Part shown: positions 10,661 to 19,950 of the stretch, piece by piece | Numbering within the stretch: the stretch's first letter is position 1 | Layout: each line of letters begins with the position of its first letter | Assembly: GCA_011524395.1 (NCBI GenBank) | Contig: WTKN01000181.1 | Coordinates: 20,665 to 78,263, forward strand | DNA: 57,599 nucleotides | From: Moorena sp. SS36440bin_2 | Lineage (GTDB): Bacteria; Cyanobacteriota; Cyanobacteriia; Cyanobacteriales; Coleofasciculaceae | Direction of reading: 5' to 3' | The notes under the pieces: model-generated | Seen by the model: the letters and a program-made list of their open reading frames with translations, nothing else | Told to the model about the DNA's origin: nothing | The model's database searches: none | Position numbers and translations under genes: made by a program

Positions 10661-11620
10661 TTACTTTCCGTTAATGGACAATATTAATGATCTGAGTTCC
10701 GAAAATTTTGAAAACGTTTTCAATATACTTAATAGTCTTTGTTTGATCTTCCATTTAAGATACATAGACTTGGAAGACCAAGAATACACAGTGGGATTAC
10801 TAGCTAGTAATAGTTCCTTGATGAAGACGCACCAGACTTTGATATCTTTGATATTCTGTTCAGATAAGTACTGTCCTACCCAATTCAAATAAAATAGACG
10901 TGCAACATACTCTTTGCCTGTTTTTTCTGCAATAGAACAGCAGTTATTCGGGTGCTGTCGATACTTGTACCAACAATTGCTCACTGGAAAAACTGGTGCA
11001 TGGAGACAAATCTTGCTGCAAAAAACGTGATCTTCATAAAGACCTCGGAAGGTTCCTTCAAAACCACCAACATCTTCTACAATCTGACGTCGTAGCAACA
11101 TCCCCGATATGCTAATCCGGCGTTGTAATAAAAGAAGAAATAGGTTTGGTGGATTGATCAGAGTATCGGTTTGCACACGAATTTTTTCCACGCGATCGCT
11201 TTGTTGGTCTTCAGGATTTCCAGTCCAGCTATACCACCATTTAATTGGTCCGTAGACCATGGCAGCCTCGGGATGAGCATTCAACAGGACAACTTGCTCT
11301 GTTAAAGTATTTGGTAACCAAATGTCATCAGCATCTAAAAAAGCAATATATTCACCTTTGGCATGGCGGATACCCAGATTGCGCGTGGCACTCATGCCGC
11401 GATTCTGGTGACCCTCGTGTTCGAAATAGCGCACCTTTTCTGGATATTTGCGAGCATACTGCAAGGCTATTTCTGTACTACCATCAGTGGAACCATCATC
11501 GACCAGGAGTAGTTCCCAGTTGTCGTAAGTTTGAGCAAAAACACTCTCAATGGTTTCTTGAAGAAATGGTTCAGGGTTTAAGAAAATGATGATAGTTGAA
11601 ACTAGGGGTTTGTTACTCAT
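10661..11620 (-). CDS. Family 2 glycosyltransferase
   Basis: A second GT2 paralogue of 319 residues, with VDDGSTDGST near 40 and DADD near 96-99. The frame is open further upstream, but the start that matches its paralogues (MSNKPLVSTI) is ATG 11620. That start leaves only two bases after the stop of the deacetylase gene, which indicates coupled translation. From about residue 130 onward it diverges strongly from the gene at 9685, consistent with a changed acceptor site. Role: sugar addition in exopolysaccharide assembly; specificity unknown. Confidence 0.88.
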   Translation of the reverse strand: MSNKPLVSTIIIFLNPEPFLQETIESVFAQTYDNWELLLVDDGSTDGSTEIALQYARKYPEKVRYFEHEGHQNRGMSATRNLGIRHAKGEYIAFLDADDIWLPNTLTEQVVLLNAHPEAAMVYGPIKWWYSWTGNPEDQQSDRVEKIRVQTDTLINPPNLFLLLLQRRISISGMLLRRQIVEDVGGFEGTFRGLYEDHVFCSKICLHAPVFPVSNCWYKYRQHPNNCCSIAEKTGKEYVARLFYLNWVGQYLSEQNIKDIKVWCVFIKELLLASNPTVYSWSSKSMYLKWKIKQRLLSILKTFSKFSELRSLILSINGK

Positions 11621-11622
11621 AA

Positions 11623-12657
11623 TTAAAGCCATCTTGACAACCAACGAGCAAAGGTTTTTCCGTTCCAATTATGAACCTCAACACGAGGTAACAGAAAAGA
11701 GTTGCTATGTTCCTGAACCCGGTCAACAACACTAGAACAGGCGCAGGTAAATCCAGCTTCTTTGATAATAGAAATAGTGTCAGCGGTGTAATCCCCATGG
11801 GGATAGGAAAAGCTTGTAACTGGATGCCCTAGGATTTCCTCAAGATAGTGTTTGCTTTGTTGGATTTCATCCTGCTGAGAAGCTACTGGAAGTTTAGAAA
11901 GAAATGGGTGGGTTACTGTGTGAGCCCCCACTTCAATCAGTCCCCCTTCTTCGAGTGCCAACAGTTCCTCACGAGACATAGAGCGATGGGTCGAGCGACC
12001 AATTGGTTGAGCATAAGCCCAAACCCTGATTGCCTCTATCACCTTTTCTCGCTTGTGGGTAGATAAAGGATATAGCAGTTGATAAAGGGAGCGATAGAGG
12101 GTATGGCGAAGGCTGGGATCTTCTTTTCCTGCAGCACTCCAATGGCGATAAAATTGGTAATCAGCTTGACTGTAATAGGCTGCTTTGCCTAATTCCCATG
12201 TATAGGTACTGTCGTTGATAGTTAATTCAAGTATTTCCGGTAATATACCAGGTTGTAATAATAGTCTATCTAGTTCATCCCACCAGAATTCACGCCTATG
12301 CCCAATTCCTCCAGTTGTTACAAAAACTGTTGCGGGAATATGATAGCGTTTCAACAATGGTTTAGCATTGTAAAAATTATCAGCATAGCCGTCATCAAAG
12401 GTGATAACAACTGACCGCTTTATAGGCTGGTGATCGCGAATTGTTTGTGTCAATTGCTGTAGACTCAGAGGGTAACTATGTTTTCGTAAAACCTCTAGAT
12501 GTTCAGCAAAATGCTCTGGGGTTACACATAGAGACCAAGGGTCTGAATCTACTTCAGCCACACGGTGGTACATTAAGATCAGTACACCTGGCATGATTTT
12601 ATTTTTGAGCCGCCAGGCTGTCTGTTCCAATTTCCTACTGACCTTGCCTATGCTCAT
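11623..12657 (-). CDS. Polysaccharide deacetylase (NodB homology domain)
   Basis: A carbohydrate esterase family 4 enzyme expected to remove N-acetyl or O-acetyl groups from a polysaccharide or its precursor. The 344-residue protein carries TFDDGYADN (86-94; the two Asp act as base and metal ligand), the zinc-binding GAHTVTH (244-250) and a YPHGDY segment (285-290). No clear signal peptide or membrane anchor is visible, so it may work on cytoplasmic lipid-linked intermediates; that is an inference. Its ATG overlaps the stop of the upstream methyltransferase gene by four bases (ATGA), and it is followed two bases later by a GT2 gene, so all three are probably cotranslated. Confidence 0.92.
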   Translation of the reverse strand: MSIGKVSRKLEQTAWRLKNKIMPGVLILMYHRVAEVDSDPWSLCVTPEHFAEHLEVLRKHSYPLSLQQLTQTIRDHQPIKRSVVITFDDGYADNFYNAKPLLKRYHIPATVFVTTGGIGHRREFWWDELDRLLLQPGILPEILELTINDSTYTWELGKAAYYSQADYQFYRHWSAAGKEDPSLRHTLYRSLYQLLYPLSTHKREKVIEAIRVWAYAQPIGRSTHRSMSREELLALEEGGLIEVGAHTVTHPFLSKLPVASQQDEIQQSKHYLEEILGHPVTSFSYPHGDYTADTISIIKEAGFTCACSSVVDRVQEHSNSFLLPRVEVHNWNGKTFARWLSRWL

Positions 12658-13391
12658 GGTTTCAGCTCCTTGACAACTCTAGCCGTAATTAAGACCTGGT
12701 AGTTAGGGTCGTGATAGTTGAGTTGTTCCTGGGGCAATTCCTCAGTGACTAAGCCGTGCAGAAATGCGATCGCACTCAACACATTGCCTTGGGCTTCAAC
12801 CTGCACTGGGGTTTCTTGAAAGGCTTCCTTAAAAAGCCGCTGAGTTGACAGAGTAGTGAAACTCCAGTATTGACCCCAGCGATTCATATCATCACAGCTG
12901 ATTTGGGTGATGCCTGGAACAGTGGCGAGTAGGACACCACTGGGTTTGAGAATGCGGTGGAGGGTTTTGAGGGCGGCTGGCACATCGTAGATGAATGGGA
13001 GAGTTTGAGTTAGGATAATGCAGTCGAAGGTGTCGGATGGTAGATGGTCAGCCTTGGTTAAATCTGCCACAATTGTGGCTTGGGGATTACCTTCTTCCAC
13101 ATGAAGCACGTCACTCTTGGTGACGCGATCGCCACCGAATTTGTGAGTGTAGAGAGGTTCTTTAATCTCTAGTACGTGTCCTTTAATATCCTGAGCATGA
13201 CGCGCAAGAAAATGCTCAATATAATATCGGTCAATAGGTAAACCGCGATCTAGACCAAAGTCAGAGCTGATCGGCTTGACTCGTCCTAGGCTACCAAGGT
13301 TTACCCATCCCACTGGTGGACGACCGTGCCATATTTCTCGTAGCCAGCGGTATACAGAAAGAGGCCATCTGCTAACCTCCGTTATAGTCAT
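12654..13391 (-). CDS. Class I methyltransferase-like protein with degenerate SAM motif
   Basis: This 245-residue protein is a stand-alone copy of the C-terminal domain of the gene just upstream (13388-15031). It shares the PVGxVNxGSL and RGLPIDRYYIE segments and the DCIILTQTL strand. In the SAM-binding motif I, the upstream copy reads VLEIGENTYTCRFG, whereas this one reads VLEIKEPLYTHKFG (73-86), so the glycine after Glu-Ile is replaced by Lys. It may be weakened, regulatory or on the way to loss, though the rest is intact. ATGA overlaps join it to both neighbours. Function in glycan methylation is inferred from context. Confidence 0.8.
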   Translation of the reverse strand: MTITEVSRWPLSVYRWLREIWHGRPPVGWVNLGSLGRVKPISSDFGLDRGLPIDRYYIEHFLARHAQDIKGHVLEIKEPLYTHKFGGDRVTKSDVLHVEEGNPQATIVADLTKADHLPSDTFDCIILTQTLPFIYDVPAALKTLHRILKPSGVLLATVPGITQISCDDMNRWGQYWSFTTLSTQRLFKEAFQETPVQVEAQGNVLSAIAFLHGLVTEELPQEQLNYHDPNYQVLITARVVKELKP

Positions 13392-15031
13392 GATGTCACC
13401 TCCCCTTTGACTGCCCTGACCGTAATTAAGACTTGATACTCGCGGTCTCGGTAATCAAGTTCTTTCTGGCTCAACTCCTCCATGGCTAGTCCCTGCAAAA
13501 ATGCGATCGCTGCCAGTACATTGCCATGGGCTTCAACGTGAACGTTTGTTTTCGGAAATAGTTCTTCAAATAGCAAGCGTGCTGATTGAGAGGTCAAGGC
13601 CCAACACCAATCATCACCCCAGTCGCATTTAACGATTTGGCTGATTCCCGGAAAAGTGACCAGCAAGACTCCACCAGGCTTAAGGATTCGGTGCAGTGTG
13701 CCTAAAGCAGTCCCCATATCGTAGATTAGGTGTAGGGTTTGTGTCAGGATGACGCAGTCGAAAGTTTCTGACGGGATATGATCAGCGTTGGTCAAGTCTC
13801 CCACAAAGGTGGCTTCGGGATTGCCTTCCACGACATGCAGTACATCGCTTTTTGTGACCTGGTCTGCTCCGAAACGACAGGTGTAGGTGTTTTCTCCAAT
13901 TTCTAAGACTCGTCCTTGGATGTCCTTACTGCGGTGAGCCAGAAATTTTTCGATGTAGTAGCGGTCTATGGGAAGACCACGGTCATAGCCAAACTCCCGA
14001 CTGATAGGTGTAACCCGCCGCAAGCTACCAAAATTTACCGATCCTACTGGTAGACGACCATGGAATATATCGTATAACCAACGGTATGTAGAGGCAGGCA
14101 ATGTTAGCTTTGCTATTGGTTGCAATTGTGCTTTCAACTGTTTTTTCATAGGTTTTACAAAATATCGAATACGATTTTTCCAATACTGCAAAGTTGGATG
14201 ATTATATCGCCATAGCTCCTTTTGTAGAGCAGACCAAAGTTTAGGGTTTTTGAAGCTTTCTTTAGACAGATATTTCTTTAACCAATTCAAGAAAGTCCGA
14301 CGAGCCCTATATTCTTGTTTTGTATCTTGGAACGTATGACAAATAGAATCTTTATGCTGACGATACTTTTCCCAACATCCACTTTCCACAAACACAGGGG
14401 TGTTCAGGAATATTTTCGCTAAAAAGACCTGATCGTCATAAAGACCTGGGAATGTCTCTTCAAAGCCACCGACTTCTTCGACAATCTGCCGTTTTATCAC
14501 AAAGCTGCAGATACAGGCGACAGCGCCTCCACCTTGTATCAAGAATTTAAGTAGGGTTGGTGCCTGTATCAGAGTATTGAGTTGAACTCCCAGTTCTGGC
14601 ATGTAGTCCCGCTGACTGTCTTGAGGATGGCTAGTCCAGCTGTGCCAATACAAAGTATTTCCATAGACCATAGCAGCCTCTGGATGAGACTCCAAAATTG
14701 CTATTTGTTTTTGGAGTTTCTGAGGTAGCCAGATATCATCAGCATCTAGGAAAGCAATGTACTTACCCTTAGCATTACGAATACCTAAATTACGGGAGGC
14801 ACTCCTGCCGCGATTTTCGTGATCTTGGTGTTCTAGATAACGTATCTGGTCAGGATATTTTTCCACATACCGTTGGGCAATGGCAGTACTGTTATCGGTG
14901 GAGCCGTCATCTACCAGCAGCAGTTCCCAATGATCATAGGTTTGCGCAAGTACACTTTCTATTGCTTCTTCAATGAACTTATCAGCGTTTAAGAAAGTCG
15001 TAATTCCAGAAACTAATGGTTGGCTATTCAT
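13388..15031 (-). CDS. GT2 glycosyltransferase fused to a class I methyltransferase
   Basis: A 547-residue two-domain protein. Residues 1 to about 290 are a GT2 domain with VDDGSTDNST (40-49) and DADD (96-99), close to the two GT2 paralogues downstream. A basic linker follows (about 290-312). Residues 315-547 form a SAM-dependent methyltransferase-like domain with VLEIGENTYTCRFG (375-388) as an unusual motif I; the common GCG is replaced by GEN. A natural reading is that one polypeptide adds a sugar and then methylates it or the chain end. The downstream gene at 12654 repeats the second domain. Domain assignments are solid; the reaction is inferred. Confidence 0.85.
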   Translation of the reverse strand: MNSQPLVSGITTFLNADKFIEEAIESVLAQTYDHWELLLVDDGSTDNSTAIAQRYVEKYPDQIRYLEHQDHENRGRSASRNLGIRNAKGKYIAFLDADDIWLPQKLQKQIAILESHPEAAMVYGNTLYWHSWTSHPQDSQRDYMPELGVQLNTLIQAPTLLKFLIQGGGAVACICSFVIKRQIVEEVGGFEETFPGLYDDQVFLAKIFLNTPVFVESGCWEKYRQHKDSICHTFQDTKQEYRARRTFLNWLKKYLSKESFKNPKLWSALQKELWRYNHPTLQYWKNRIRYFVKPMKKQLKAQLQPIAKLTLPASTYRWLYDIFHGRLPVGSVNFGSLRRVTPISREFGYDRGLPIDRYYIEKFLAHRSKDIQGRVLEIGENTYTCRFGADQVTKSDVLHVVEGNPEATFVGDLTNADHIPSETFDCVILTQTLHLIYDMGTALGTLHRILKPGGVLLVTFPGISQIVKCDWGDDWCWALTSQSARLLFEELFPKTNVHVEAHGNVLAAIAFLQGLAMEELSQKELDYRDREYQVLITVRAVKGEVTS

Positions 15032-15062
15032 CTGATTAATTTATACAAAATTTATCTAGCAA

Positions 15063-15120
15063 AGGGAACAGGTAACAGGTGACAGGGAACAGGGAGCAGG
15101 GAGCAGGGAGTAGGGAACAG
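15063..15120. repeat. Heptamer tandem repeat (GGGAACA/GGGAGCA)
   Basis: About eight copies of a 7-base unit (GGGAACA, GGTAACA, GGGAGCA, GGGAGTA) occupy the gap between the ABC exporter gene and the GT2-methyltransferase gene. Confidence 0.85.
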
Positions 15121-15293
15121 CAAACAAATCTTTTTTGATTTTATTTATGATTTTTATTGATTAAATATAATAGCTTTTAATCCAAATAAGTCATTAAATT
15201 AGTACAGATATTATTCTTACTAATATTAGTATTTATCCAATCAAGTCAATGTCTAATTAATGATGTAGGAGATAGACAGCTGACTTGGTTTTA

Positions 15294-17078
15294 TCAAATG
15301 TGGACATAGCGATTTTGCAAGCGATAGAGTTCAGTAAAGAATCCATTGAGCTTCAATAAATCCTGAAACTTCCCATGTTCGATCACCTGTCCCTGGTTCA
15401 ACACCAAGATCTGATCAGCTTGTTCAATGGTAGAGAGGCGATGGGCAATAACAATCACCGTTCGATTTTGACTAAGATTATTTAGCGCCTCTTGGATCAA
15501 GTTCTCGGAAACACTATCGAGAGCATTAGTTGCCTCATCGAGAATCAGAATTTCTGGGTCGCGAACAATAGCACGAGCCAAAGCGATACGCTGTCGCTGA
15601 CCTCCTGAGAGTCGAATTCCCCGGTCTCCTACCTTGGTATCATAACCTTCAGGTAATTCACTGATAAATTCATGGGCATGGGCAAGTTTGGCTGCTGCTC
15701 TAATTTTGTCTTCTGTAGCATCCAGCCGACCATAGGCAATGTTTTCCCCTATTGTTGTACTAAACATATGAATTTCCTGACTAACCAAGGCAATTCGGCT
15801 GCGCCAGTCAGCTAGATCCAGCTGTTGCAAGGGACAACCATCTACATAAATCTGTCCCTCTGTCGGGTCATAAAAACGGTAAATTAAGTCAATAATTGTG
15901 GATTTACCTGCACCTGAAGAGCCTACTAAGGCAATGGTTTTACCTTGTGGGATAGCAATTGAAATAGTCTTAAGTGCAGGTTTTTCTGAGGGGTTGTAGT
16001 GAAAGGTAACAGATTCAAAAGAGATTTCTTGTCTGAGACCTTTAAAAGGAGTATGACCAGAATGAATATAAGGTTTATCAGAGGGATTCAAAAGATACAT
16101 GACGTCTTCTACAGCACTTGTCAACGCAGCAAGTTCCACACGAGCACTATCTAACTGTTTCACCTGAGGTTGTAGACGATAGAGCATAAATAGAAACGTT
16201 AGTAAGGTCGGTAGGGTAGCTTGGTTATGAAGCAGTGCAATCACTAGAATGCATAGAAGTAGAATTGTCGAGAGTACTTCAGAGAGGGGATTGACAACTT
16301 TAGCGAAAAGCTGAATCTTTAGTAAAGTATTACTTAAGTGATTTGATGCCACATCAAAACGCTTCTGCTCATAGGATTCATGGCCAAAAGCCCGAATCAC
16401 CTTCATTCCAGAAAACCCTTCCAACATCAGGCAAGCAACGGCAGAATTAGCCTGCACAGCTTGTTTCCCTCTGTCATTTACTGAGCCTGTCACAAACTTG
16501 ATACTGAGGGAAATTAGTACTAATCCAGCAGCAACTAAAAGGGTTAGTTCCCACGATATTAACAGTAACAGAATTACAAATACAGAAATGGTACAAACAT
16601 TAATTGTCAGGTTAAAAAAATGCGATAGAGCCTCACAACTCCGCCAGGTTTGCTCAGTCAGTGTGTTGAGTAAATTCCCTGATTGATTCGTTTCTAAAAA
16701 AGAATAACTAACTTTCAGAAGCTGATTAAAAACACTGGATCGTAACCGATGGTTAATCTTAAGGTAAAGCCAAGACACTAAACTTTTATTTATATAAACA
16801 ATTAAGTTTTTTAATAAAAGTATTATGAATATAGAGAAAGCAATAACTAAAATCCGAGCTTCCCTTGGCAGATCAATAACGATTTGCTCGATATTATTTA
16901 ATACAAAGCTATTTTGGAAGACTTGAGAGCCTATATTACCAGAACTTTCCAGAAGAGGAATAAATAAACTAATACTAAATCCTTCTGCCAAAGAAGAGAA
17001 TACTCCTAAGGTGATAATTAATGGCAAAACCCAAGGATAAAATTTAAGTAATGGCGATAGGATTCTGAGTTGATTCAT
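15294..17078 (-). CDS. ABC-type exporter, fused permease and ATPase (MsbA/HepA-like)
   Basis: A half-transporter of 594 residues that should work as a homodimer in the inner membrane and export a lipid-linked saccharide or related substrate. The N-terminal part has about six membrane segments (between 15 and 295). The ATPase shows Walker A GSSGAGKS (386-393), the signature LSGGQ (490-494), Walker B LILDEA (510-515) and the switch His in AHRLST (546). The sequence resembles the HepA/MsbA group. Its place inside a Wzx/Wzy-type locus means two export modes are encoded side by side. A heptamer repeat sits upstream and another downstream. Confidence 0.9.
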   Translation of the reverse strand: MNQLRILSPLLKFYPWVLPLIITLGVFSSLAEGFSISLFIPLLESSGNIGSQVFQNSFVLNNIEQIVIDLPREARILVIAFSIFIILLLKNLIVYINKSLVSWLYLKINHRLRSSVFNQLLKVSYSFLETNQSGNLLNTLTEQTWRSCEALSHFFNLTINVCTISVFVILLLLISWELTLLVAAGLVLISLSIKFVTGSVNDRGKQAVQANSAVACLMLEGFSGMKVIRAFGHESYEQKRFDVASNHLSNTLLKIQLFAKVVNPLSEVLSTILLLCILVIALLHNQATLPTLLTFLFMLYRLQPQVKQLDSARVELAALTSAVEDVMYLLNPSDKPYIHSGHTPFKGLRQEISFESVTFHYNPSEKPALKTISIAIPQGKTIALVGSSGAGKSTIIDLIYRFYDPTEGQIYVDGCPLQQLDLADWRSRIALVSQEIHMFSTTIGENIAYGRLDATEDKIRAAAKLAHAHEFISELPEGYDTKVGDRGIRLSGGQRQRIALARAIVRDPEILILDEATNALDSVSENLIQEALNNLSQNRTVIVIAHRLSTIEQADQILVLNQGQVIEHGKFQDLLKLNGFFTELYRLQNRYVHI

Positions 17079-17108
17079 GCTTTATTGTTAATCCTAAGGG
17101 CTGGGTGC

Positions 17109-17150
17109 AGGGAATAGGGAATAGGGAATAGGGAATAGGGAATAGGGAAT
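17109..17150. repeat. Heptamer tandem repeat (GGGAATA)n
   Basis: Six almost perfect copies of GGGAATA lie just upstream of the ABC exporter start. The unit differs from the GGGAACA and GGGAATC versions elsewhere in the window. Confidence 0.9.
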
Positions 17151-17205
17151 GATTTAGCGTAGTATTCTAAAGGTTTTAGCAATTCGTCTTCGATTACAGA
17201 AAAGA

Positions 17206-18168
17206 TTAAGTTGAAATACCCAAAGCTAGTTGACGCAGGTTTTGGGTAAGCGATCGCACGCTGTCGTACCCATGAGGTCCAAACCAGCGGATTAACATAA
17301 TTGCTAAACTCAGGCGAATATAGCTCTCTGAATAGCGCATTTGTGGATAGTGCAAGAAAGCTTGTCTACGGAAATGCATTGCTTCTTGGTAGTTTCCCTG
17401 ATCCACTGAATTCCAAGCTTGGTAGAGATTTAAGTAGCTATAACTCCGGTTACGCAAGTACAACAACTCAGAGGGAACAGATTGGAAATTTTTTTCTATG
17501 GCCTGACGTGAATCCTGGATCATTTCCTCACGGCTTTTAGACATGCTACTGGGATGCTGTCGCCAAAGAGTTAATGGTTCTTTGACCACGGCAAAGAGAT
17601 AGTTAGCTGCAATCCGAATCCACATATCTCGATCAGCAGCGCTAGATAATTTGGGGTCGAACATTCCGACAGTCTCAAAGCAACTCCGACGAACCATAGC
17701 TGAGCTGCCATTGCCAATAATGTTAACCACCAGAATTTGCTCCCAGACATTTCCTTGTTGATGGAAAGCTATAATGCTATGTGTGGGTTTACCTTGCTGA
17801 TCAACTAGAGCTGTCCAGGTATACACTAGACCTGCTTCTGGATATTTTTCTAAATAGCTTACCTGTTTTTCAAGTTTAGTGGGCTTCCATAAATCATCTG
17901 CATCTAAGAAGGCTATATATTTTCCTTCAGCCTGGGTGATGCCTGTATTTCGGGCTACAGAAACCCCCTGATTTTCTTGGGAAATCAGTTTGACTCGGGG
18001 GTCTGCTATTTGAGATGCCCATTCAACGATGTGGTCTGAACTACCATCGTTGATAATCAGTAACTCAAACTCAGCAAGAGTTTGTGCTAAAACACTCTCC
18101 ACTGTTTTCGGGAGGTATTCCATAGCATTATATGCTGGAATAACAACAGTAACTTTTGGCATATTCAA
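17206..18168 (-). CDS. Family 2 glycosyltransferase
   Basis: A GT-A transferase of 320 residues with VTVVIPAYNA at the N terminus, IINDGSSD near 39-46 and FLDADDLW near 88-95. It is only distantly related to the GT2 paralogues at 9685-15031. The last 80 or so residues are helical-looking and could fold on the catalytic domain. Two in-frame starts (MNMPK and MPK) are six bases apart and cannot be separated. It sits between the GT4 gene and the ABC exporter gene. Sugar specificity is unknown. Confidence 0.88.
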   Translation of the reverse strand: MNMPKVTVVIPAYNAMEYLPKTVESVLAQTLAEFELLIINDGSSDHIVEWASQIADPRVKLISQENQGVSVARNTGITQAEGKYIAFLDADDLWKPTKLEKQVSYLEKYPEAGLVYTWTALVDQQGKPTHSIIAFHQQGNVWEQILVVNIIGNGSSAMVRRSCFETVGMFDPKLSSAADRDMWIRIAANYLFAVVKEPLTLWRQHPSSMSKSREEMIQDSRQAIEKNFQSVPSELLYLRNRSYSYLNLYQAWNSVDQGNYQEAMHFRRQAFLHYPQMRYSESYIRLSLAIMLIRWFGPHGYDSVRSLTQNLRQLALGIST

Positions 18169-18333
18169 ATTCCTGAATTAAGTTAGTTAATCAAACTAAT
18201 TTCATAAAAATTAAATTAAATCGCAACAATAATAGGACAGATTAATTGTGCTAAAATGCAACAGATAATCGGTAACTTCGGTTCATAATATTTTGGTAAA
18301 AGTAGCAAATAGTTAACTATTTCATCGGAGCTA

Positions 18334-19509
18334 TTAGTCTTTCCTAGACTGGCTAATCATTTCCATGATTAAATCCCGATAGCGTAGAGCAACCATATCC
18401 CAGCTAAAACCCATGGCATTCTGTCTAGCCTTAGTTTCCCAATCTTTGGTCAAAGCCTGTGCGATCGCTCCAGCATAGACATCTGGATCGGTGACATCAC
18501 ACACAATTCCAGCGTCGCCAATCATATAGCGACGAATCTCATCATCAGTAGTAACAACTCCTAAACCGCTAGACATTGCTTGCAGGTAAGCATTGGCAAA
18601 TGGTTCATCGATAGAAGGGAGGGTAAATAGATCCCCATACCGATAAACCTCAGGCATTTGATTGAAGGGAAAGGTCTGTATGGCAAAGCGATTAGCTCCC
18701 AGCAATTGCTCACCCAGAGTTTGAAAATATTCACGGTCTGGTCCATTGCCACAAATCAGAAGACTGCCATAAGGAAGCTTTGCGATCGCTTGAATTGCCA
18801 GTTCAACCCGTTTGTGATCGTTACGATTCAAAGAAGCAACACACAAGACAATCGGCTTGTTCAAACCTAGGTCGAGATGATTTCCTTCTGGCTTGAATCG
18901 ATCCATATTTACGCCATTGGGAATGATTGTGACAGGCTGATTAGGACGCTGCTTATCAACAAAGTCAGCCATTGTCTCAGAGAAAACCACAACATGATTG
19001 GGACGAAATCTAAGGCTTCGCGCCAGTGATTGTCCACCGCCAGTCAAACCAGTGTGTGCTTTAAACAGAATCGGTGTACCAATCAGTGCTCGTACAAAAG
19101 CTGCCATGGCCAAACCGCCATAGTCATTGCAAGGAAAGATTAAGTCAGCTGGCTTCCTTAACAGTCGCATCGCACAGGGAAGAAAACTACTCAAGTGTTC
19201 AATGACGATATCAGGGTGAGTAGAGAAGCTCCTGAACACTGAGTTAACCAAAGGATTACCTAGGAGGTGACGAGCTTTTGTACGAGGGATGCCACCAGCA
19301 GGATAGTAAAAAGGACTACAGGGAGCTCCTGCTAACAATTCCACCTCAAAATAAGAACTAAGGTGATCACTAAGCTCAATGGCAAAGTTTTCGGTGCCAC
19401 CACTCCAGTTGACTCCTGCACTGGGATGGACTATGGCAACTTTGTAAGAGCGTTTAGTTTTCGTGGGCATTTGAGGCTCTAAAGGAGACCCAAATCGTTT
19501 TGAAGGCAT
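18334..19509 (-). CDS. Family 4 glycosyltransferase (copy A of a duplicated pair)
   Basis: A GT-B, retaining glycosyltransferase of 391 residues. The N-terminal domain has a GVNWSGGTENFAIEL acceptor-side segment, and a NGVNMDRFKPEG hinge follows. In the C-terminal donor site, SIDEPFANAYLQAMSSG stands where the family's E-x7-E lies, and its second Glu is Gln, also in copy B at 21979. The first 23 residues differ from copy B; then the two are nearly identical to about residue 275, after which the last third is more diverged. The copies flank the flippase gene as direct repeats. Role: sugar addition in exopolysaccharide assembly. Confidence 0.88.
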   Translation of the reverse strand: MPSKRFGSPLEPQMPTKTKRSYKVAIVHPSAGVNWSGGTENFAIELSDHLSSYFEVELLAGAPCSPFYYPAGGIPRTKARHLLGNPLVNSVFRSFSTHPDIVIEHLSSFLPCAMRLLRKPADLIFPCNDYGGLAMAAFVRALIGTPILFKAHTGLTGGGQSLARSLRFRPNHVVVFSETMADFVDKQRPNQPVTIIPNGVNMDRFKPEGNHLDLGLNKPIVLCVASLNRNDHKRVELAIQAIAKLPYGSLLICGNGPDREYFQTLGEQLLGANRFAIQTFPFNQMPEVYRYGDLFTLPSIDEPFANAYLQAMSSGLGVVTTDDEIRRYMIGDAGIVCDVTDPDVYAGAIAQALTKDWETKARQNAMGFSWDMVALRYRDLIMEMISQSRKD

Positions 19510-19950
19510 AGTTTTTATAAAAGTTTTTTTTGAGAACCAAAGATTTAAGTCTGTAAGGGTTTTGAGGTTTTGGATAGCAGGTCAATTTTGTAAAAATACT
19601 TGAACTGCCAACCCTTAAAATAGAGTGTTTTCAGGGTTTTATTAGCAATCACTAAAAACTTGTATAAGCTTTAATTGTTTAGATTTTGACATTATTTTTT
19701 TACCTTAATTATTACTAATAAGTACTTGCTTATATGGTAATTTATTTGATAATTTTTTATAGATTTTTAAACTATATAAATTAAGGCTATATCTAGCATT
19801 AGGCATTCAATTAATGACATTCATAAACTCCGAAAGTCATAGTTTACTGCTGACTTCTGACGCTAAGCGTAGCGCTATATAACCTTAGTTGAGCTTCAAC
19901 CTCTACCGGAGCAATATTTCAGATTTATTTTTAATTTATTTATATAGTTT
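19510..19950. other. AT-rich intergenic region
   Basis: This 441-base AT-rich stretch between the flippase gene and GT4 copy A has no supported ORF. It contains a short dispersed element near 19856-19877 with the self-complementary core GCTAAGCGTAGCGC, similar in style to palindromes elsewhere in the window. Confidence 0.5.

Noticed and set aside
10614-11589. Plus-strand frames inside the GT2 genes
   Set aside because: They lie antisense to conserved glycosyltransferase motifs.
15063-17150. Tandem heptamers considered as CRISPR repeats
   Set aside because: There are no spacers and the unit is only 7 bases; no cas gene is nearby.
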